44,769 nucleotides of DNA from Ardenticatenia bacterium (GTDB lineage Bacteria; Chloroflexota; Anaerolineae; Ardenticatenales; Ardenticatenaceae): NCBI GenBank assembly GCA_030949995.1, contig JAUZRY010000037.1, forward strand, positions 1-44,769. The letters are read 5' to 3'. Positions 26,612 through 36,906 of the stretch are shown one piece after another (the first letter of the stretch is position 1; each line of letters opens with the position of its first letter). A program made the position numbers and the translations under genes. Below the pieces are notes generated by a model, which saw only the letters and a program-made list of their open reading frames with translations, searched no databases and was not told the DNA's origin.

Positions 26612-27958
26612 TCACAAGTGGCCGTCGGATCCGGATTCACGTGGGCCGATTGGCGCGTCCGCTATTTGCTGCCTGCCATCCGAGATGCGTTCGCCAACCG
26701 GTGAGGCCAAGGCCTCGGCCAGCACATCCCCGCGCCGCACGCGGTAGGTGGGGATGGCCGTGGTGGCCAGTTCGGCCATCACTTGGTCGGCCGACGGGGC
26801 GGTGGGAGTAAAGGAGGCCGGGTCCACGACCACGGCCACTGTGCGCACGCCCCGCCGTTGTAACAACCGAAGAGCCTCCACCCATGAGATGTAGGGTGAG
26901 GCGGTGACCGCTACCACCGTTGTGCCCCTGGTGAAGTGAAGGTCTTCCAGGGCCAGTACGTGGTCGAGGCCAAAGCGCCCTTGAGCGGTGGCGACGGCCA
27001 ATTCTTCCAGCACTTTGGTGAGCTGTCTGGAACCCCGATCTGGGTACAGGACTGTGCGCCGGGCACCGTGGAGGATGAGGCCCACAGCCCGGTTACGGTC
27101 CAAGAAGTGGCGGGCCAGTGAGGCCGCCACAGTGATCACGTACTCCTCGGTGGAGGGCATGATCTCCTCGTGCTGCTTCCGGTCAAGCCAGAGCACAACG
27201 GGCAGCGTCTCCTCCCACTCGTCGGCGTCGGGGGCGCGCACTAGCGTGTCGTAGTGGAGGTCGGGCACGATCCAAATGTTGGCGGTGGGGTCCTCCTCGA
27301 ATTCCTTGACGATGAGCCGGCCAGTGCGGGCGACGCTGGGCCAGTGGATGCGGTTGAAACTGTCACCTGGCTGGTACTCCCGCACGCCGGCGACATTGGG
27401 GGTCACGTGGTGGGTGCGCCGGCGCAGGGCCTCACCGCCCACGAGTTGACCTAAGGGCGGGGCAAAGGCGGGGATGTCGTACATGGCCGGGTAGACAATC
27501 AGCTCGGATGTCTGGGGCAAATCGCGGGAGAACCGGAAGAGGCCGAAGGGGTCCCCACTGGTGATGCGCATGGGGCCCAGCCGGAAACGGCCCCGCTTGA
27601 AGCAGTAGGTCTTGACGAACCAGCCCCGGGCCCGCTTCGGGGGCACGGAGGTCATGACACGGCTGGCCCGGTGGCCGGGCAGTTCCGAGAAATCCCGCAC
27701 TTCGAGCCACAGTTTGGGCCACCACCCTGTGTTGCGCACGATGAAGCGCTCTTCGGCCAGCCGCCCCACTTGGGTGCGCCGTGATTCCGTCACGCGCCGG
27801 ATGGCGATTCCTCGGACGTTGCTCCAGGCCCACAGGAACGAGAGCACCAAGGTGGCGCTGAGCAAGTAGACCAAGTTGAACAGAAGTGGTCTGCCGGTCT
27901 GGACGGCAGCCATTGAGATGAGGGTGAGCAGAATCAAAAGGACCAGACTTCGGCGCAC
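26612..27958 (-). CDS. DUF58 (BatA/MoxR-associated) protein
   Basis: A 448-residue protein with two N-terminal transmembrane helices (residues 5-45), a beta-rich region, the DUF58 core and a VWA-like C-terminal part. The DUF58 hallmark reads [36 protein letters not shown]58 proteins act with MoxR AAA+ ATPases as chaperones for assembly or activation of membrane complexes. The start is GTG at 27958, 18 bp after the MoxR stop, with AGGGGAAG upstream. The C-terminus (from about 400) is extra, ending in SGSDGHL. It is followed after 119 bp by the nucleotidyltransferase gene on the same strand. Confidence 0.9.
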   Translation of the reverse strand: MRRSLVLLILLTLISMAAVQTGRPLLFNLVYLLSATLVLSFLWAWSNVRGIAIRRVTESRRTQVGRLAEERFIVRNTGWWPKLWLEVRDFSELPGHRASRVMTSVPPKRARGWFVKTYCFKRGRFRLGPMRITSGDPFGLFRFSRDLPQTSELIVYPAMYDIPAFAPPLGQLVGGEALRRRTHHVTPNVAGVREYQPGDSFNRIHWPSVARTGRLIVKEFEEDPTANIWIVPDLHYDTLVRAPDADEWEETLPVVLWLDRKQHEEIMPSTEEYVITVAASLARHFLDRNRAVGLILHGARRTVLYPDRGSRQLTKVLEELAVATAQGRFGLDHVLALEDLHFTRGTTVVAVTASPYISWVEALRLLQRRGVRTVAVVVDPASFTPTAPSADQVMAELATTAIPTYRVRRGDVLAEALASPVGERISDGRQQIADAPIGPRESGSDGHL

Positions 27959-27976
27959 GGCGTCTTCCCCTGTACA

Positions 27977-28946
27977 TTACCCGGAGGGGCGCCGCACGAG
28001 GGTGCGGGCCGCTCCGCCTGGCACGGGCACGCGGGCCAGAATTTCGTCCAGCACAGCGTGTGGCTCTACACTCTTGATGCGCGCGGCCGGGCATGATCAG
28101 CCGGTGGGCCAGCGTGGCGTGGACGAGGGCCTTCACATCGTCCGGGAGGACGAAGTCCCGTCCTTCCATCGCGGCTCGAGCTTGGGCAGTGTGGTACAGC
28201 GCCAGGGAGCCACGCGGGCTAGCGCCCAAGTAGACGTTGGTGTGCTCGCGGGTGGCGTTGGTGAGGGCCACGATGTACTCTTTGACGAGCTCATCCACTG
28301 TCACTTCGCGCACGAGTCGCTGGGCCTCGACCAACTCGTCGGCCGTAGCCACCTGTTCCAAGTCGTCAATGGGATGACGATGTTGTTGGGAGGCCAGCAT
28401 CTGAAGCTCCTTCTCCTTGGAAGGGTAGCCCAAGTGCAGGCGGAGGAGGAATCGGTCAAGCTGGGCCTCCGGCAGAGGAAAAGTGCCCTCGTATTCGATG
28501 GGATTCTGCGTGGCGATCACCAGGAACGGGCGCGGCAGCGAGTAGGTGGCGCCGTCCACGGTGATCTGGCGTTCTTCCATGGCCTCCAAGAGGGCCGACT
28601 GGGTTTTGGGGGTGGCGCGGTTGATCTCGTCGGTGAGGACGATCTGGGCCATGATGGGGCCCGGCCTGAACTCGAATTCCCTCGTCTTCTGGTTGAAGAC
28701 GGAGACACCGGTCACGTCGGTGGGCAACAGGTCGGGAGTGAATTGAATGCGCTTGAAGGTGCATCCCAGGCTGCGGGCCAGGGCCTTGGCCAACATCGTC
28801 TTGCCCACGCCGGGCACGTCCTCAATGAGGATGTGCCCCTCGCACAGCAGGGCGATGACGGCCAGCTCGATTTCACGCCGTTTGCCGAAGATCACCCGTT
28901 CGACGTTGCGGACAATGCGTTCGGCCAGCGCCTGAACCTGGTGCAT
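27977..28946 (-). CDS. moxR: MoxR-family AAA+ ATPase, one frameshift
   Basis: 323 residues after repair, the normal MoxR length. The Walker A is GVGKT (46-50) inside [17 protein letters not shown], the Walker B is VLTDEINRA (103-111), sensor 1 is [20 protein letters not shown], and the sensor 2 region is [12 protein letters not shown]. The frame breaks at 28079-28084, where a GC repeat looks two bases short; restoring it gives the family C-terminus [15 protein letters not shown], ending in RTLVRRPSG at the stop at 27977. The ATG at 28946 is preceded by a weak ribosome site. With the DUF58 gene 18 bp downstream it forms the usual MoxR-DUF58 pair. Confidence 0.9.
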
Positions 28947-29026
28947 AGTGGTACCCCCGCGTCAGTTTTGGGCCGACGTGGCGAGCAGGGCGACGCCGAG
29001 CCCCCATGCCTCGTCCGCCATCCAAA

Positions 29027-29055
29027 AGTATAGTCGGGGCACGCGTTCTCCACAA
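29027..29055 (-). promoter_or_regulatory. Promoter of moxR
   Basis: Minus strand: TTGTGG at 29050-29055, a 17-bp spacer and TATACT at 29027-29032, about 80 bp upstream of the moxR start. Confidence 0.5.
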
Positions 29056-29070
29056 TTGGGACGCCCTCGC

Positions 29071-31668
29071 TTACGCCGTGGATCCGGCGCCGGGCAGGGC
29101 CACGCGCCGGCGGGTGAGCACGCGGGCCTCACGCCGTGCCTCACGGTAGCCGGGCACGGGAAAGCGCCCATGTAGGGGGCTCAAGCGCGCGCCCCACAGC
29201 GTGGGCCACCAGACAAGCCACCGGAGCAGGCTGCTCGCGGGGGCAATTGCCATGGCCCGGCGCAGTTCCACCAGCCCGCGCTTGTCCCACCCCCCGGCCA
29301 GCGCGCACCAGAAGGAATAATAGGCGAGGGCCGGCAGGGTGGCTACGAAGAAGAGGAGGAGACTGGTGGCCAGGTCGCCGCGCCACACGAGACCCCCGAG
29401 CGAGCGCAGGGTGAGGTACGTGGCGCTGCCGGCCATCATGGGGGCGACGAATGTCTGCCACCGTCCCAGAGCAGGTCGGAGAATCAGGCGGGCGTTTACC
29501 ACCCAAGCCACCACGTCCTTCAGGGGCAGGGCCACGAGATACGCCGCGATGACGCCCCCGATCTGGAACGGGCCAATGAGCAGGGCCATGAGGCCGATGC
29601 GCACCACTTGCTCGAAGAGGAGCATCGACGTCACCAGCCAGGGCTTGCCGGCTCCTTGTTGGACGCTGTCGGAGAACCAGGCGGGAAACTGGAAGGCACC
29701 CCACACGAGCAACACGCCAACCATCTGGGCCGCCCGGCCCCACGCTTCGCCTAGGGAGCCGAGAATGAACCGGTCGGCCACGGCCAACAGGCTTCCGGCC
29801 ACAAAGGCGCAAAACCACCCGCCGTACTTGAACCCTTGGGCCACGTAATAGGCCGAGAGATGGCGATAGCCGTGGCTGTAAGCTTCACTGAAGGCCGGCA
29901 TGACTCCCTGATAGAGAGCAGCCACGGCACTGAAGGCCGCCACGAGCCCAAAGGCCACGTTCCAATTGCCCTGGAGCTCGGTGTAGTTGAAGAGCCTGCG
30001 TTCCATGAGCATCACTTGAGCGCTCCACCCGCCGGCGCCGATCACGCCGGCCAACGTGATCATGGCCCCAAAGGAGAGCGCCCGCCACACCACTCGGCTG
30101 TCGAAGTGGGCCATGAAGACCACTCGCCACCCGTAGCCGAGCCGACGGTAGAGCCAAAACCCGATGGCAAAGATAGCCAGTTCGGTCATGTAGAGGCCCA
30201 CCCCCAACCCCACGGCCCCGCTCAGGCGCCCTAAGAGGGGGTGTTCGCCCAAGAGGGCGCGCACGGCCACAAGAGTCGCGCTCTGGACCGCGATCAACAC
30301 CAGGCCCACGCTGCCGGGCCCCGTGCCGCCCGGTGCCGGCTGGGCCAAGATGTTGATGAGTTGATCGTAATCCAGCCGCTGCAGGGCTCGAAAGAGGTAT
30401 TGAAAAACGCGCAGAAAGCCCGGAAACTGGATCAGGGCGTGGAGGAGAATGTAGTAGGCCAGAAACGCATATCGCGTCTGGGGCACGACGAAGGCAGCGA
30501 GAATGGTCACCATGACGATCTGCACCGTGCCCGTCAGGGCCTGCCACCAGACAAAAAGCTGGACAAACTGGATGCCCTCGACCGGGTTGTCCACCCGGTG
30601 TTGGCTGAAATATTTGACAAGCGCTACACTGGTGCCCATGTCGAACAGGATCCAGAAGGTGTTGAAGAAGCTGAACACCAGCCCCCATGCACCCAACACT
30701 TGGGCTGACGGCACCAGGTAACGGGGAACGATCACCGTCTGGTAGAGCATGAAGGGGATGAACAAGAAGAGGCCCAAGGCCAAAATGGTCATGAAGCCAG
30801 CCAGGGGGCGGTGAAAGCCCACGTCCTCCCAGGAGGTGGTGGCCTCCCGTGTTTGGTAATGGGCCGGCTCGACCACCAGTGCCCTGAGCATCTCCGGATG
30901 TCGTCGGCTGTGGCGTCGCACCAACAGAAAGAGGGAGAAGGTTGTTCCCAGCATCATCATGGCGAGGACCATCACCGCGCGTTGCTCGCGCGCGTGGGGA
31001 ACCGGTGAGAGGGGCCATTCGGCGAAGGGCAGCGGTGACTGTCCGGCTGCTTGGGCCACCAGGGCGTAGAGGAGGTAGTCATAGTATGGCCACTCGATGA
31101 AGTCAACGTTGAATCCTGCGCCCTGCCAGGGACTCAGCCAGAAGACCTGTGGGCGCGTTGTGCTGCGGGCCAACACCGGTTCTCCGCCGGGAAAGGTCTG
31201 CACGAGGACATCCCACCCCGGCCCGACCGGCACGGTGCGCTCGCGCACTTGGGGGGCCGAGTGCCAGTTGATCTGGCGCAGCAGGGGAACAGGACCTGCC
31301 AAGGGCTGCAGGGAAACAGGAACACGGCTCACGCGCACGTCCAGGCCGGGAACAAGCACACGCCACGCCTCCGCCGCAGTGCGAGGCCCGGGAATGACCA
31401 GCAGCCCGGCGGAGGCCGGCCACGCCTCCGCGGGAACAACGCCGGGATCGTGGAGGAGAACGACCTCGGCCAGAGCAGGGCGGTCCACGAGGACCACACC
31501 CGGCATCTGGCGAAGCCGTTCGAGCACCGTGCTTCCCGCCGCGCCCAATGCCCACACGGAGACCGCCTGACCGGCCTCTTCCGCCTTTGCGGGCCCGGCC
31601 GGCATCAGTGCCGCGAGGAGCACGGCCGGAAGGAGAATCCACCACGTGCAGCGCACGAGTGGGCGCAT
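29071..31668 (-). CDS. Fusion of a secreted N-terminal domain with a MOP-type flippase
   Basis: 865 residues. A signal peptide (residues 1-29, cleavage after AKA) leads into a ~200-residue external domain (about 30-230) with a glutamine-amidotransferase-like layout (VVLLHDPGVV, GLLVIPGPRTAAE). A transmembrane helix near 235-255 (MVLAMMMLGTTFSLFLLV) and a cytoplasmic linker follow. From about 290 the rest is a 12-14 helix membrane domain of the MOP flippase type (polysaccharide/lipid-II exporter superfamily), with segments such as QVLGAWGLVFSFFNTFWILF, MGTSVALVKYFSQHRVDNP, FSEAYSHGYRHLSAYY and LLAVADRFILGSLG. The C-terminus is very basic. The ATG at 31668 fits the signal peptide; the longer GTG start at 31692 is less likely. 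The moxR-DUF58 pair follows on the same strand after 124 bp. It would move a lipid-linked compound across the membrane. Confidence 0.82.
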   Translation of the reverse strand: MRPLVRCTWWILLPAVLLAALMPAGPAKAEEAGQAVSVWALGAAGSTVLERLRQMPGVVLVDRPALAEVVLLHDPGVVPAEAWPASAGLLVIPGPRTAAEAWRVLVPGLDVRVSRVPVSLQPLAGPVPLLRQINWHSAPQVRERTVPVGPGWDVLVQTFPGGEPVLARSTTRPQVFWLSPWQGAGFNVDFIEWPYYDYLLYALVAQAAGQSPLPFAEWPLSPVPHAREQRAVMVLAMMMLGTTFSLFLLVRRHSRRHPEMLRALVVEPAHYQTREATTSWEDVGFHRPLAGFMTILALGLFLFIPFMLYQTVIVPRYLVPSAQVLGAWGLVFSFFNTFWILFDMGTSVALVKYFSQHRVDNPVEGIQFVQLFVWWQALTGTVQIVMVTILAAFVVPQTRYAFLAYYILLHALIQFPGFLRVFQYLFRALQRLDYDQLINILAQPAPGGTGPGSVGLVLIAVQSATLVAVRALLGEHPLLGRLSGAVGLGVGLYMTELAIFAIGFWLYRRLGYGWRVVFMAHFDSRVVWRALSFGAMITLAGVIGAGGWSAQVMLMERRLFNYTELQGNWNVAFGLVAAFSAVAALYQGVMPAFSEAYSHGYRHLSAYYVAQGFKYGGWFCAFVAGSLLAVADRFILGSLGEAWGRAAQMVGVLLVWGAFQFPAWFSDSVQQGAGKPWLVTSMLLFEQVVRIGLMALLIGPFQIGGVIAAYLVALPLKDVVAWVVNARLILRPALGRWQTFVAPMMAGSATYLTLRSLGGLVWRGDLATSLLLFFVATLPALAYYSFWCALAGGWDKRGLVELRRAMAIAPASSLLRWLVWWPTLWGARLSPLHGRFPVPGYREARREARVLTRRRVALPGAGSTA

Positions 31669-31723
31669 GGGGGGAGCTCCCACGTCGTTCACCTAAGAAC
31701 CCGTTACCTGTGTGTGGTAGTAG

Positions 31724-31752
31724 AGTATTGAGCAATGCTGTCCGCTTGTCAA
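31724..31752 (-). promoter_or_regulatory. Promoter of the flippase-fusion gene
   Basis: Minus strand: perfect TTGACA at 31747-31752, a 17-bp spacer and AATACT at 31724-31729. It may drive much of the 31.7-19.9 kb block, though moxR also has its own promoter. Confidence 0.55.
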
Positions 31753-31812
31753 CGCTCGGCTGCGGATGGCTACACAGGGCCCTCGGCCGTGCACGGGCAC
31801 ACCTCGGTGAGT

Positions 31813-31841
31813 TAGACAGCCCCCCCAAGTGGGAGTATAAT
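31813..31841 (+). promoter_or_regulatory. Promoter of the zinc-ribbon/TPR gene
   Basis: TAGACA at 31813-31818, a 17-bp spacer and a perfect TATAAT at 31836-31841, about 70 bp upstream of the GTG start. Confidence 0.65.
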
Positions 31842-31911
31842 GCATAATGATAGCTTTGGCCTGGCAGCCGTCCCACGGCAGCAGGGGCCTATGGATATGG
31901 AGCAGAAGTAG

Positions 31912-33408
31912 GTGAGCATTTCCCATCCGGTCACACAACGTGAGGCGGTCGTTACCCTCTGTGCCAATTGTGGTGCATGGGTTCGGCATGAGCGGACTAC
32001 GTGTCCATGGTGTGGCACGCCCCTCCACCAGGACGGTTCTCCCGAGGTATCTGCCCTTTCTGCGTCCACGGCGGTTGAAGCCATTGTGCCCGAGGGGGAA
32101 GGCTTCGCGCTCCCGGTGCGCTTCTGGGTTCGCCTCTTCCTGGGTGTGGGCGCCGCCTTGGGTTTCCTGTTCGTGGTGTTGGGGGCGTTGGCCGTCTACC
32201 AAGGCCTAAACGACCGCGCTGTGACGGCTGCCCGACAAGCGATCACCCTGTACGAACAAGGACAGCGCTATTACCAGGAAGGGCGGTACGAGCTGGCCGC
32301 GGCCGCTTTCCGCGAAGCTCTGCGCCTGGAGCCTGAGCTCGAGGCTGCCCAAAGGGCGCTGGAGATGGCGGAGGTGGCCGCAGCACAACCTGACCAGGTG
32401 CTGTCGCCGGGGGCTGCTCCTGTCGTGCCCGAGGAGGCATGGGCCAAGGCTGTTGAGGCCTACAACGCCGGCCGGTTCGCCGAAGCGGCCGAGGGATTGG
32501 AGCAGGTGCGGGAGGCATTTCCCTCGTTCCGCGCCGAGGAGGTGAAGGCGTTGCTCCTCCAGGCCCACGTGCAGGCCGGAGAAGCCGCTGAGGCCGCAGG
32601 GAATTTCGCGGCCGCCGTCCGCCACTTCGACAGGGCCTTGGCCCTCGTCCCGGAGAACGACGCGGTGTTGCGCAGGCGACGGCTCGCCAATGCCTACCGC
32701 CGGGGAATCGAGGCGTGGGACAAAGGCGACTGGTTGATGGCCGCTGAAGGGTTCCGCCGCGCGTATTTGTTGGACCCCGCCTACTATGATGTGGCCGACC
32801 GCCTGGCCGAAGCCCACCGGCGGGCCGGTGATGAGTTTTTCGACCGCCGCATTTGGTGTGATGCGGCCGAGCAGTACCGGGCCTCTCTGGCCGTCCAGGA
32901 ACACCCCGAGGCCGCCCAACGGGCCCAAACGGCCGAAGCCAAGTGCCAACAACAGAGCAGCACTCCTCTGCCCCCGCCTTCCTCCGCCCACCAGGAGGAG
33001 CAACAGCCGGCGGACCAGACCGCCTCCTCCCCCACAGCGACCCCAGAGGGCGCCTCACAATACACCTTCCTCCCCCTCCGACAGGAGGTGCAGACCGATC
33101 CGGGAGGCCCGTGTGTGGGGCACTACATCAAAGGGTTGGTGATCAACGGAGAACAGGCACCGGTTCCGGGCGTGACTATCGTGGCCGTGGACGAATGGGG
33201 CAACAAGTTTGTGGCGACCAGCAAGGAGAATCCGCCCGGCAATTACGACATCCCCATTAATGCCATCGCGACCACCTATCAGGTCTACGTCGTTGGCGCT
33301 GCCGGGCTGCCCGTGAGCCCCATTCTCTCCGTGGTCCACGATGAGTCGTTGGCTTCCTTGAGTGTGGCCTGCCACGTGATTGACTGGCAACAGCAGGTCC
33401 ACGACTAA
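31912..33408 (+). CDS. Zinc-ribbon, single-TM, TPR-repeat protein with a C-terminal beta domain
   Basis: 498 residues in clear blocks. A cytoplasmic zinc ribbon (C17, C20, C31, C34; CANCG...CPWCG) is followed by one transmembrane helix near 68-95 (VRLFLGVGAALGFLFVVLG) and TPR repeats at about 105-330 (QGQRYYQEGRYELAAAAFREAL is the clearest). A Pro/Ser/Gln-rich linker (340-380) leads to a C-terminal beta-sandwich like carboxypeptidase-regulatory or Cna-B domains (IKGLVINGEQAPVPGVTIVAVDEWGNKFV). The outside part would thus hold TPRs and a sugar- or protein-binding domain. The start is GTG at 31912; an upstream ATG at 31891 closes after six codons. The partner is unknown. It is divergent from the flippase gene. 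Confidence 0.85.
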   Translation: MSISHPVTQREAVVTLCANCGAWVRHERTTCPWCGTPLHQDGSPEVSALSASTAVEAIVPEGEGFALPVRFWVRLFLGVGAALGFLFVVLGALAVYQGLNDRAVTAARQAITLYEQGQRYYQEGRYELAAAAFREALRLEPELEAAQRALEMAEVAAAQPDQVLSPGAAPVVPEEAWAKAVEAYNAGRFAEAAEGLEQVREAFPSFRAEEVKALLLQAHVQAGEAAEAAGNFAAAVRHFDRALALVPENDAVLRRRRLANAYRRGIEAWDKGDWLMAAEGFRRAYLLDPAYYDVADRLAEAHRRAGDEFFDRRIWCDAAEQYRASLAVQEHPEAAQRAQTAEAKCQQQSSTPLPPPSSAHQEEQQPADQTASSPTATPEGASQYTFLPLRQEVQTDPGGPCVGHYIKGLVINGEQAPVPGVTIVAVDEWGNKFVATSKENPPGNYDIPINAIATTYQVYVVGAAGLPVSPILSVVHDESLASLSVACHVIDWQQQVHD

Positions 33409-33480
33409 TGTTTCATCTGCGCTCATCCGCCGCCGCATGAGGGGTAAAATGTCAAAAGATGTGAAGAGAGGACATGACCC

Positions 33481-34083
33481 GTGAGCTACAGCGGCGACAT
33501 GGAACCGGACACCCAACGTTCGCATGAGATCAACCATCCCCTGCGGCGCCTTCTCGCCTCCATCCACGTTCCCGCCATGCAGACGACGCCCCAAGGGCGC
33601 ATCCTCTTCGCCAACAGCGCCCTGGCCGAGCTGCTCCACTATCCATCCTATGAAGCCCTCTGCGGGGCCTCAGCCGAGGTATTTGCCGAAGAGCCGACAG
33701 GCCTCCGGAACGCGCTCCTTCAGGCCAAGGAGAAGCCCCTCTCAGATGTGCCCATTGTGCTCAGAACGCGCACAGGCGAGTGCGTGGACACTTGTGCCAC
33801 AGTGGTGAATCACCCGGAGGGGTGGGTGGATTGGCTCTTCTTCCAAGACCGGGATGAGCAGCGCGTCCGCCAGGAGGTAACACGGGCCATCATCCACAAG
33901 CTCACCCAACCCCTGACGATTATTTTGGGGTATAGCAACCTCGTGGTCCAACAGTTGCCGCCGGACACGCCCTACTTGAACCTGCTGCGCAAGGTCGAGG
34001 AAAATGCCCAAAGGATGTCCGAGATTCTCCAGGCTATGCGCCACGCGGTTGCTGACGAAGAGGAGCGGGGGGCAACGCACTGA
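33481..34083 (+). CDS. PAS-HisKA protein without an ATPase domain
   Basis: A 200-residue cytosolic protein. The PAS domain is at about 20-125 (QTTPQGRILFANSALAELLHY) and a HisKA dimerisation helix pair at about 128-195. The H box reads VTRAIIHKLTQPLTIILGY, with H139 as phospho-acceptor candidate, and the second helix ends ENAQRMSEILQAMRH. The gene then stops; the next 70 bp hold the rpsT terminator, so no HATPase domain is encoded. It could be phosphorylated by another kinase or act as a dimeric scaffold. Start is GTG at 33481, with AGAGGA upstream. Domain assignment is clear; function is inference. Confidence 0.83.
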   Translation: MSYSGDMEPDTQRSHEINHPLRRLLASIHVPAMQTTPQGRILFANSALAELLHYPSYEALCGASAEVFAEEPTGLRNALLQAKEKPLSDVPIVLRTRTGECVDTCATVVNHPEGWVDWLFFQDRDEQRVRQEVTRAIIHKLTQPLTIILGYSNLVVQQLPPDTPYLNLLRKVEENAQRMSEILQAMRHAVADEEERGATH

Positions 34084-34090
34084 AAGCGCC

Positions 34091-34123
34091 AAAAGGCCGC
34101 GGGCGTGGAAAGACCCGCGGCCT
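34091..34123 (-). terminator. Terminator of rpsT
   Basis: A perfect 10-bp stem (AGGCCGCGGG at 34094-34103 with CCCGCGGCCT at 34114-34123) and a 10-nt loop; on the minus strand it is followed by TTT. It starts 30 bp past the rpsT stop. Confidence 0.8.
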
Positions 34124-34152
34124 GTGCAGCGTGGTGGCACCACATGGCGGGA

Positions 34153-34440
34153 TTACGATGGCCCCATTTGGGTGTGGGCGCGTGCCCGGTTGTAGAAAGC
34201 CATCAGGCGGGCTTTCTTGCGCGCGGCGTTGTTCTTGTGGATAACACCCTTGCTGGCGGCCTTGTCGATGGCCTTGTACGCGCGCCGGAGCAACTCCTCG
34301 GCTGCCTCCCAATCGCCGGCCTCAATGGCTTGCCTCGCCCGTTTCACGAAGGAGCGCATCTGTCCCTTGTAGTGCCGGTTGCGCAACCGACGTTTCTCAC
34401 TCTGGCGTAGGCGCTTTTTCGCCGACTTGGTGTTGGGCAC
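34153..34440 (-). CDS. rpsT: 30S ribosomal protein S20
   Basis: A 95-residue, highly basic S20 with the usual [21 protein letters not shown] opening and the helical core [20 protein letters not shown], then [13 protein letters not shown]. Length is slightly longer than E. coli (87) and normal for many bacteria. The start is GTG at 34440, behind AGAGGAGGG. It is monocistronic between its own promoter (34510-34538) and terminator (34091-34123). Confidence 0.97.
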   Translation of the reverse strand: MPNTKSAKKRLRQSEKRRLRNRHYKGQMRSFVKRARQAIEAGDWEAAEELLRRAYKAIDKAASKGVIHKNNAARKKARLMAFYNRARAHTQMGPS

Positions 34441-34509
34441 GAGCTATCCCTCCTCTTCACTCCTCATTCGCTCTGTTGAACGGGGGTTGCTTTTCATCCC
34501 AGAGAGAAT

Positions 34510-34538
34510 ACTATACAAGAAAGGGCCCGTTTTGTCCA
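34510..34538 (-). promoter_or_regulatory. Promoter of rpsT
   Basis: Minus strand: TGGACA at 34533-34538, a 17-bp spacer and TATAGT at 34510-34515, about 70 bp upstream of the GTG. Confidence 0.7.
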
Positions 34539-34558
34539 ACTGACGAGGAGGCACGTGC

Positions 34559-35281
34559 ATGGAAACGCGACCTGTGGAGCTCATCTCCCTCGATTTCGAC
34601 GGCACCATTTACCACAGTGACTTCTTCCCCCGACTGCTCGACATCATCTCCGAGGAGAGTGGCCATCCCCTGAGCGCCCAACAGCGCCGGGTGGCCGTGC
34701 GTTTCCTCTACACCTACTTTGGCCTGGAGTATAACCGGGAAGAACGCCAAGAGACCACCCCCGAGGCATTTTTCGCCCTCTTCAACGATCAGCTCATGGC
34801 AGCAATGGGCATCATGCCACCCCAACGCCGGCGTGCGTTGGACGCCGTGACCGAACGGGCCCTGACCCTCGAAGCCCGGTCCTGGCTGGAGCCGGACCTC
34901 GTGGGCTGGCTGGAGCGGGTACGCCAACGGGGATACACGGTGGCCCTGCTCACGAACCGGCCCGAGAGCATCATCGATTTCTGTCAGAAGTTGGACATTG
35001 CTCACCTCTTCGACTTTATTGTCACCCGTGATACCCTCGGCGTTATGAAGCCCGACCCAGCTCCCTTTCACCACATGCTGCGCACGGCAGGAGTCCCCCC
35101 ACAGCGGGCCGTCCACGTGGGCGATAACCCCTTCACCGACATCGAAGGGGCCAAGGCCAGCCACATGCACGCTGTGCTCGTGGACCCACAGGATGTCTTC
35201 GCCGATTACGAGGATGTGTGGCGTGTCAGGCGAGTGGTGGAGCTGGAGAAGTGGCTCCGCGTTTCTCCCGAGGGCACGTGA
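34559..35281 (+). CDS. HAD-superfamily phosphatase
   Basis: A 240-residue cytosolic HAD hydrolase, subfamily IA. Motif I is LDFDGTI (nucleophile D12, acid D14), motif II is LLTNRP, motif III is the lysine in VMKPDP and motif IV is HVGDNPFTDIEGA. A helical cap (about 20-110) is inserted after motif I. Substrate is not predictable; phosphoglycolate and other small phosphates are typical of the family. The ATG at 34559 follows ACGAGGAGG. It is divergent from rpsT, with promoters in the shared 120 bp. Confidence 0.9.
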   Translation: METRPVELISLDFDGTIYHSDFFPRLLDIISEESGHPLSAQQRRVAVRFLYTYFGLEYNREERQETTPEAFFALFNDQLMAAMGIMPPQRRRALDAVTERALTLEARSWLEPDLVGWLERVRQRGYTVALLTNRPESIIDFCQKLDIAHLFDFIVTRDTLGVMKPDPAPFHHMLRTAGVPPQRAVHVGDNPFTDIEGAKASHMHAVLVDPQDVFADYEDVWRVRRVVELEKWLRVSPEGT

Positions 35282-35336
35282 AGGCTCCCTTGACCGCACG
35301 AGGTGCGGTACCTTCGATGTGCTTCGATGGCGTCCT

Positions 35337-35365
35337 TTGACAGGTTGCGCCGGGTCCAGTATACT
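35337..35365 (+). promoter_or_regulatory. Upstream promoter (P1) of tRNA-Thr/tuf
   Basis: Perfect TTGACA at 35337-35342, a 17-bp spacer and TATACT at 35360-35365. Confidence 0.8.
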
Positions 35366-35382
35366 ACATTGTTGGCAAGTGT

Positions 35383-35411
35383 TTGACAGTCACTGCGATT
35401 CACGATATACT
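35383..35411 (+). promoter_or_regulatory. Downstream promoter (P2) of tRNA-Thr/tuf
   Basis: Perfect TTGACA at 35383-35388, a 17-bp spacer and TATACT at 35406-35411, identical hexamers to P1 and 46 bp further on. It lies 12 bp before the tRNA. Confidence 0.85.
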
Positions 35412-35423
35412 TTACCCCCACAA

Positions 35424-35496
35424 GCCGACGTAGCTCAATTGGCAGAGCATCCGCCTTGTAAGCGGACGGTTGTCGGTTCGAGTCCGACCGTCGGCT
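35424..35496 (+). tRNA. tRNA-Thr(TGT)
   Basis: 73 nt. The acceptor is GCCGACG with CGTCGGC, the anticodon loop is CTTGTAA (anticodon TGT) and the T-arm is GTCGG-TTCGAGT-CCGAC. The discriminator base is T, followed by a T-run. A tRNA-Thr just before tuf is also seen in many other bacteria. Confidence 0.95.
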
Positions 35497-35611
35497 TTTT
35501 TCGCGCGTTCTCACAGGATTCGGGCGGGCCCTGTTGTGAACACCCGCGACCTGTGGAGGGCAACGGGGTGCGCCGCAGCGGAAGGTCAATTAGAGGAGGC
35601 AAGGAGCACCG

Positions 35612-36813
<1,202 letters not shown>

Positions 36814-36906
36814 GATTATGAACCGCTCGGCCTTGGGCAATGGCAGCTTTCGGGCTGTGGCCTCCCAAGGGCGAGGAAGTAACGAAGGTGAACGACGGTC
36901 TACTCC

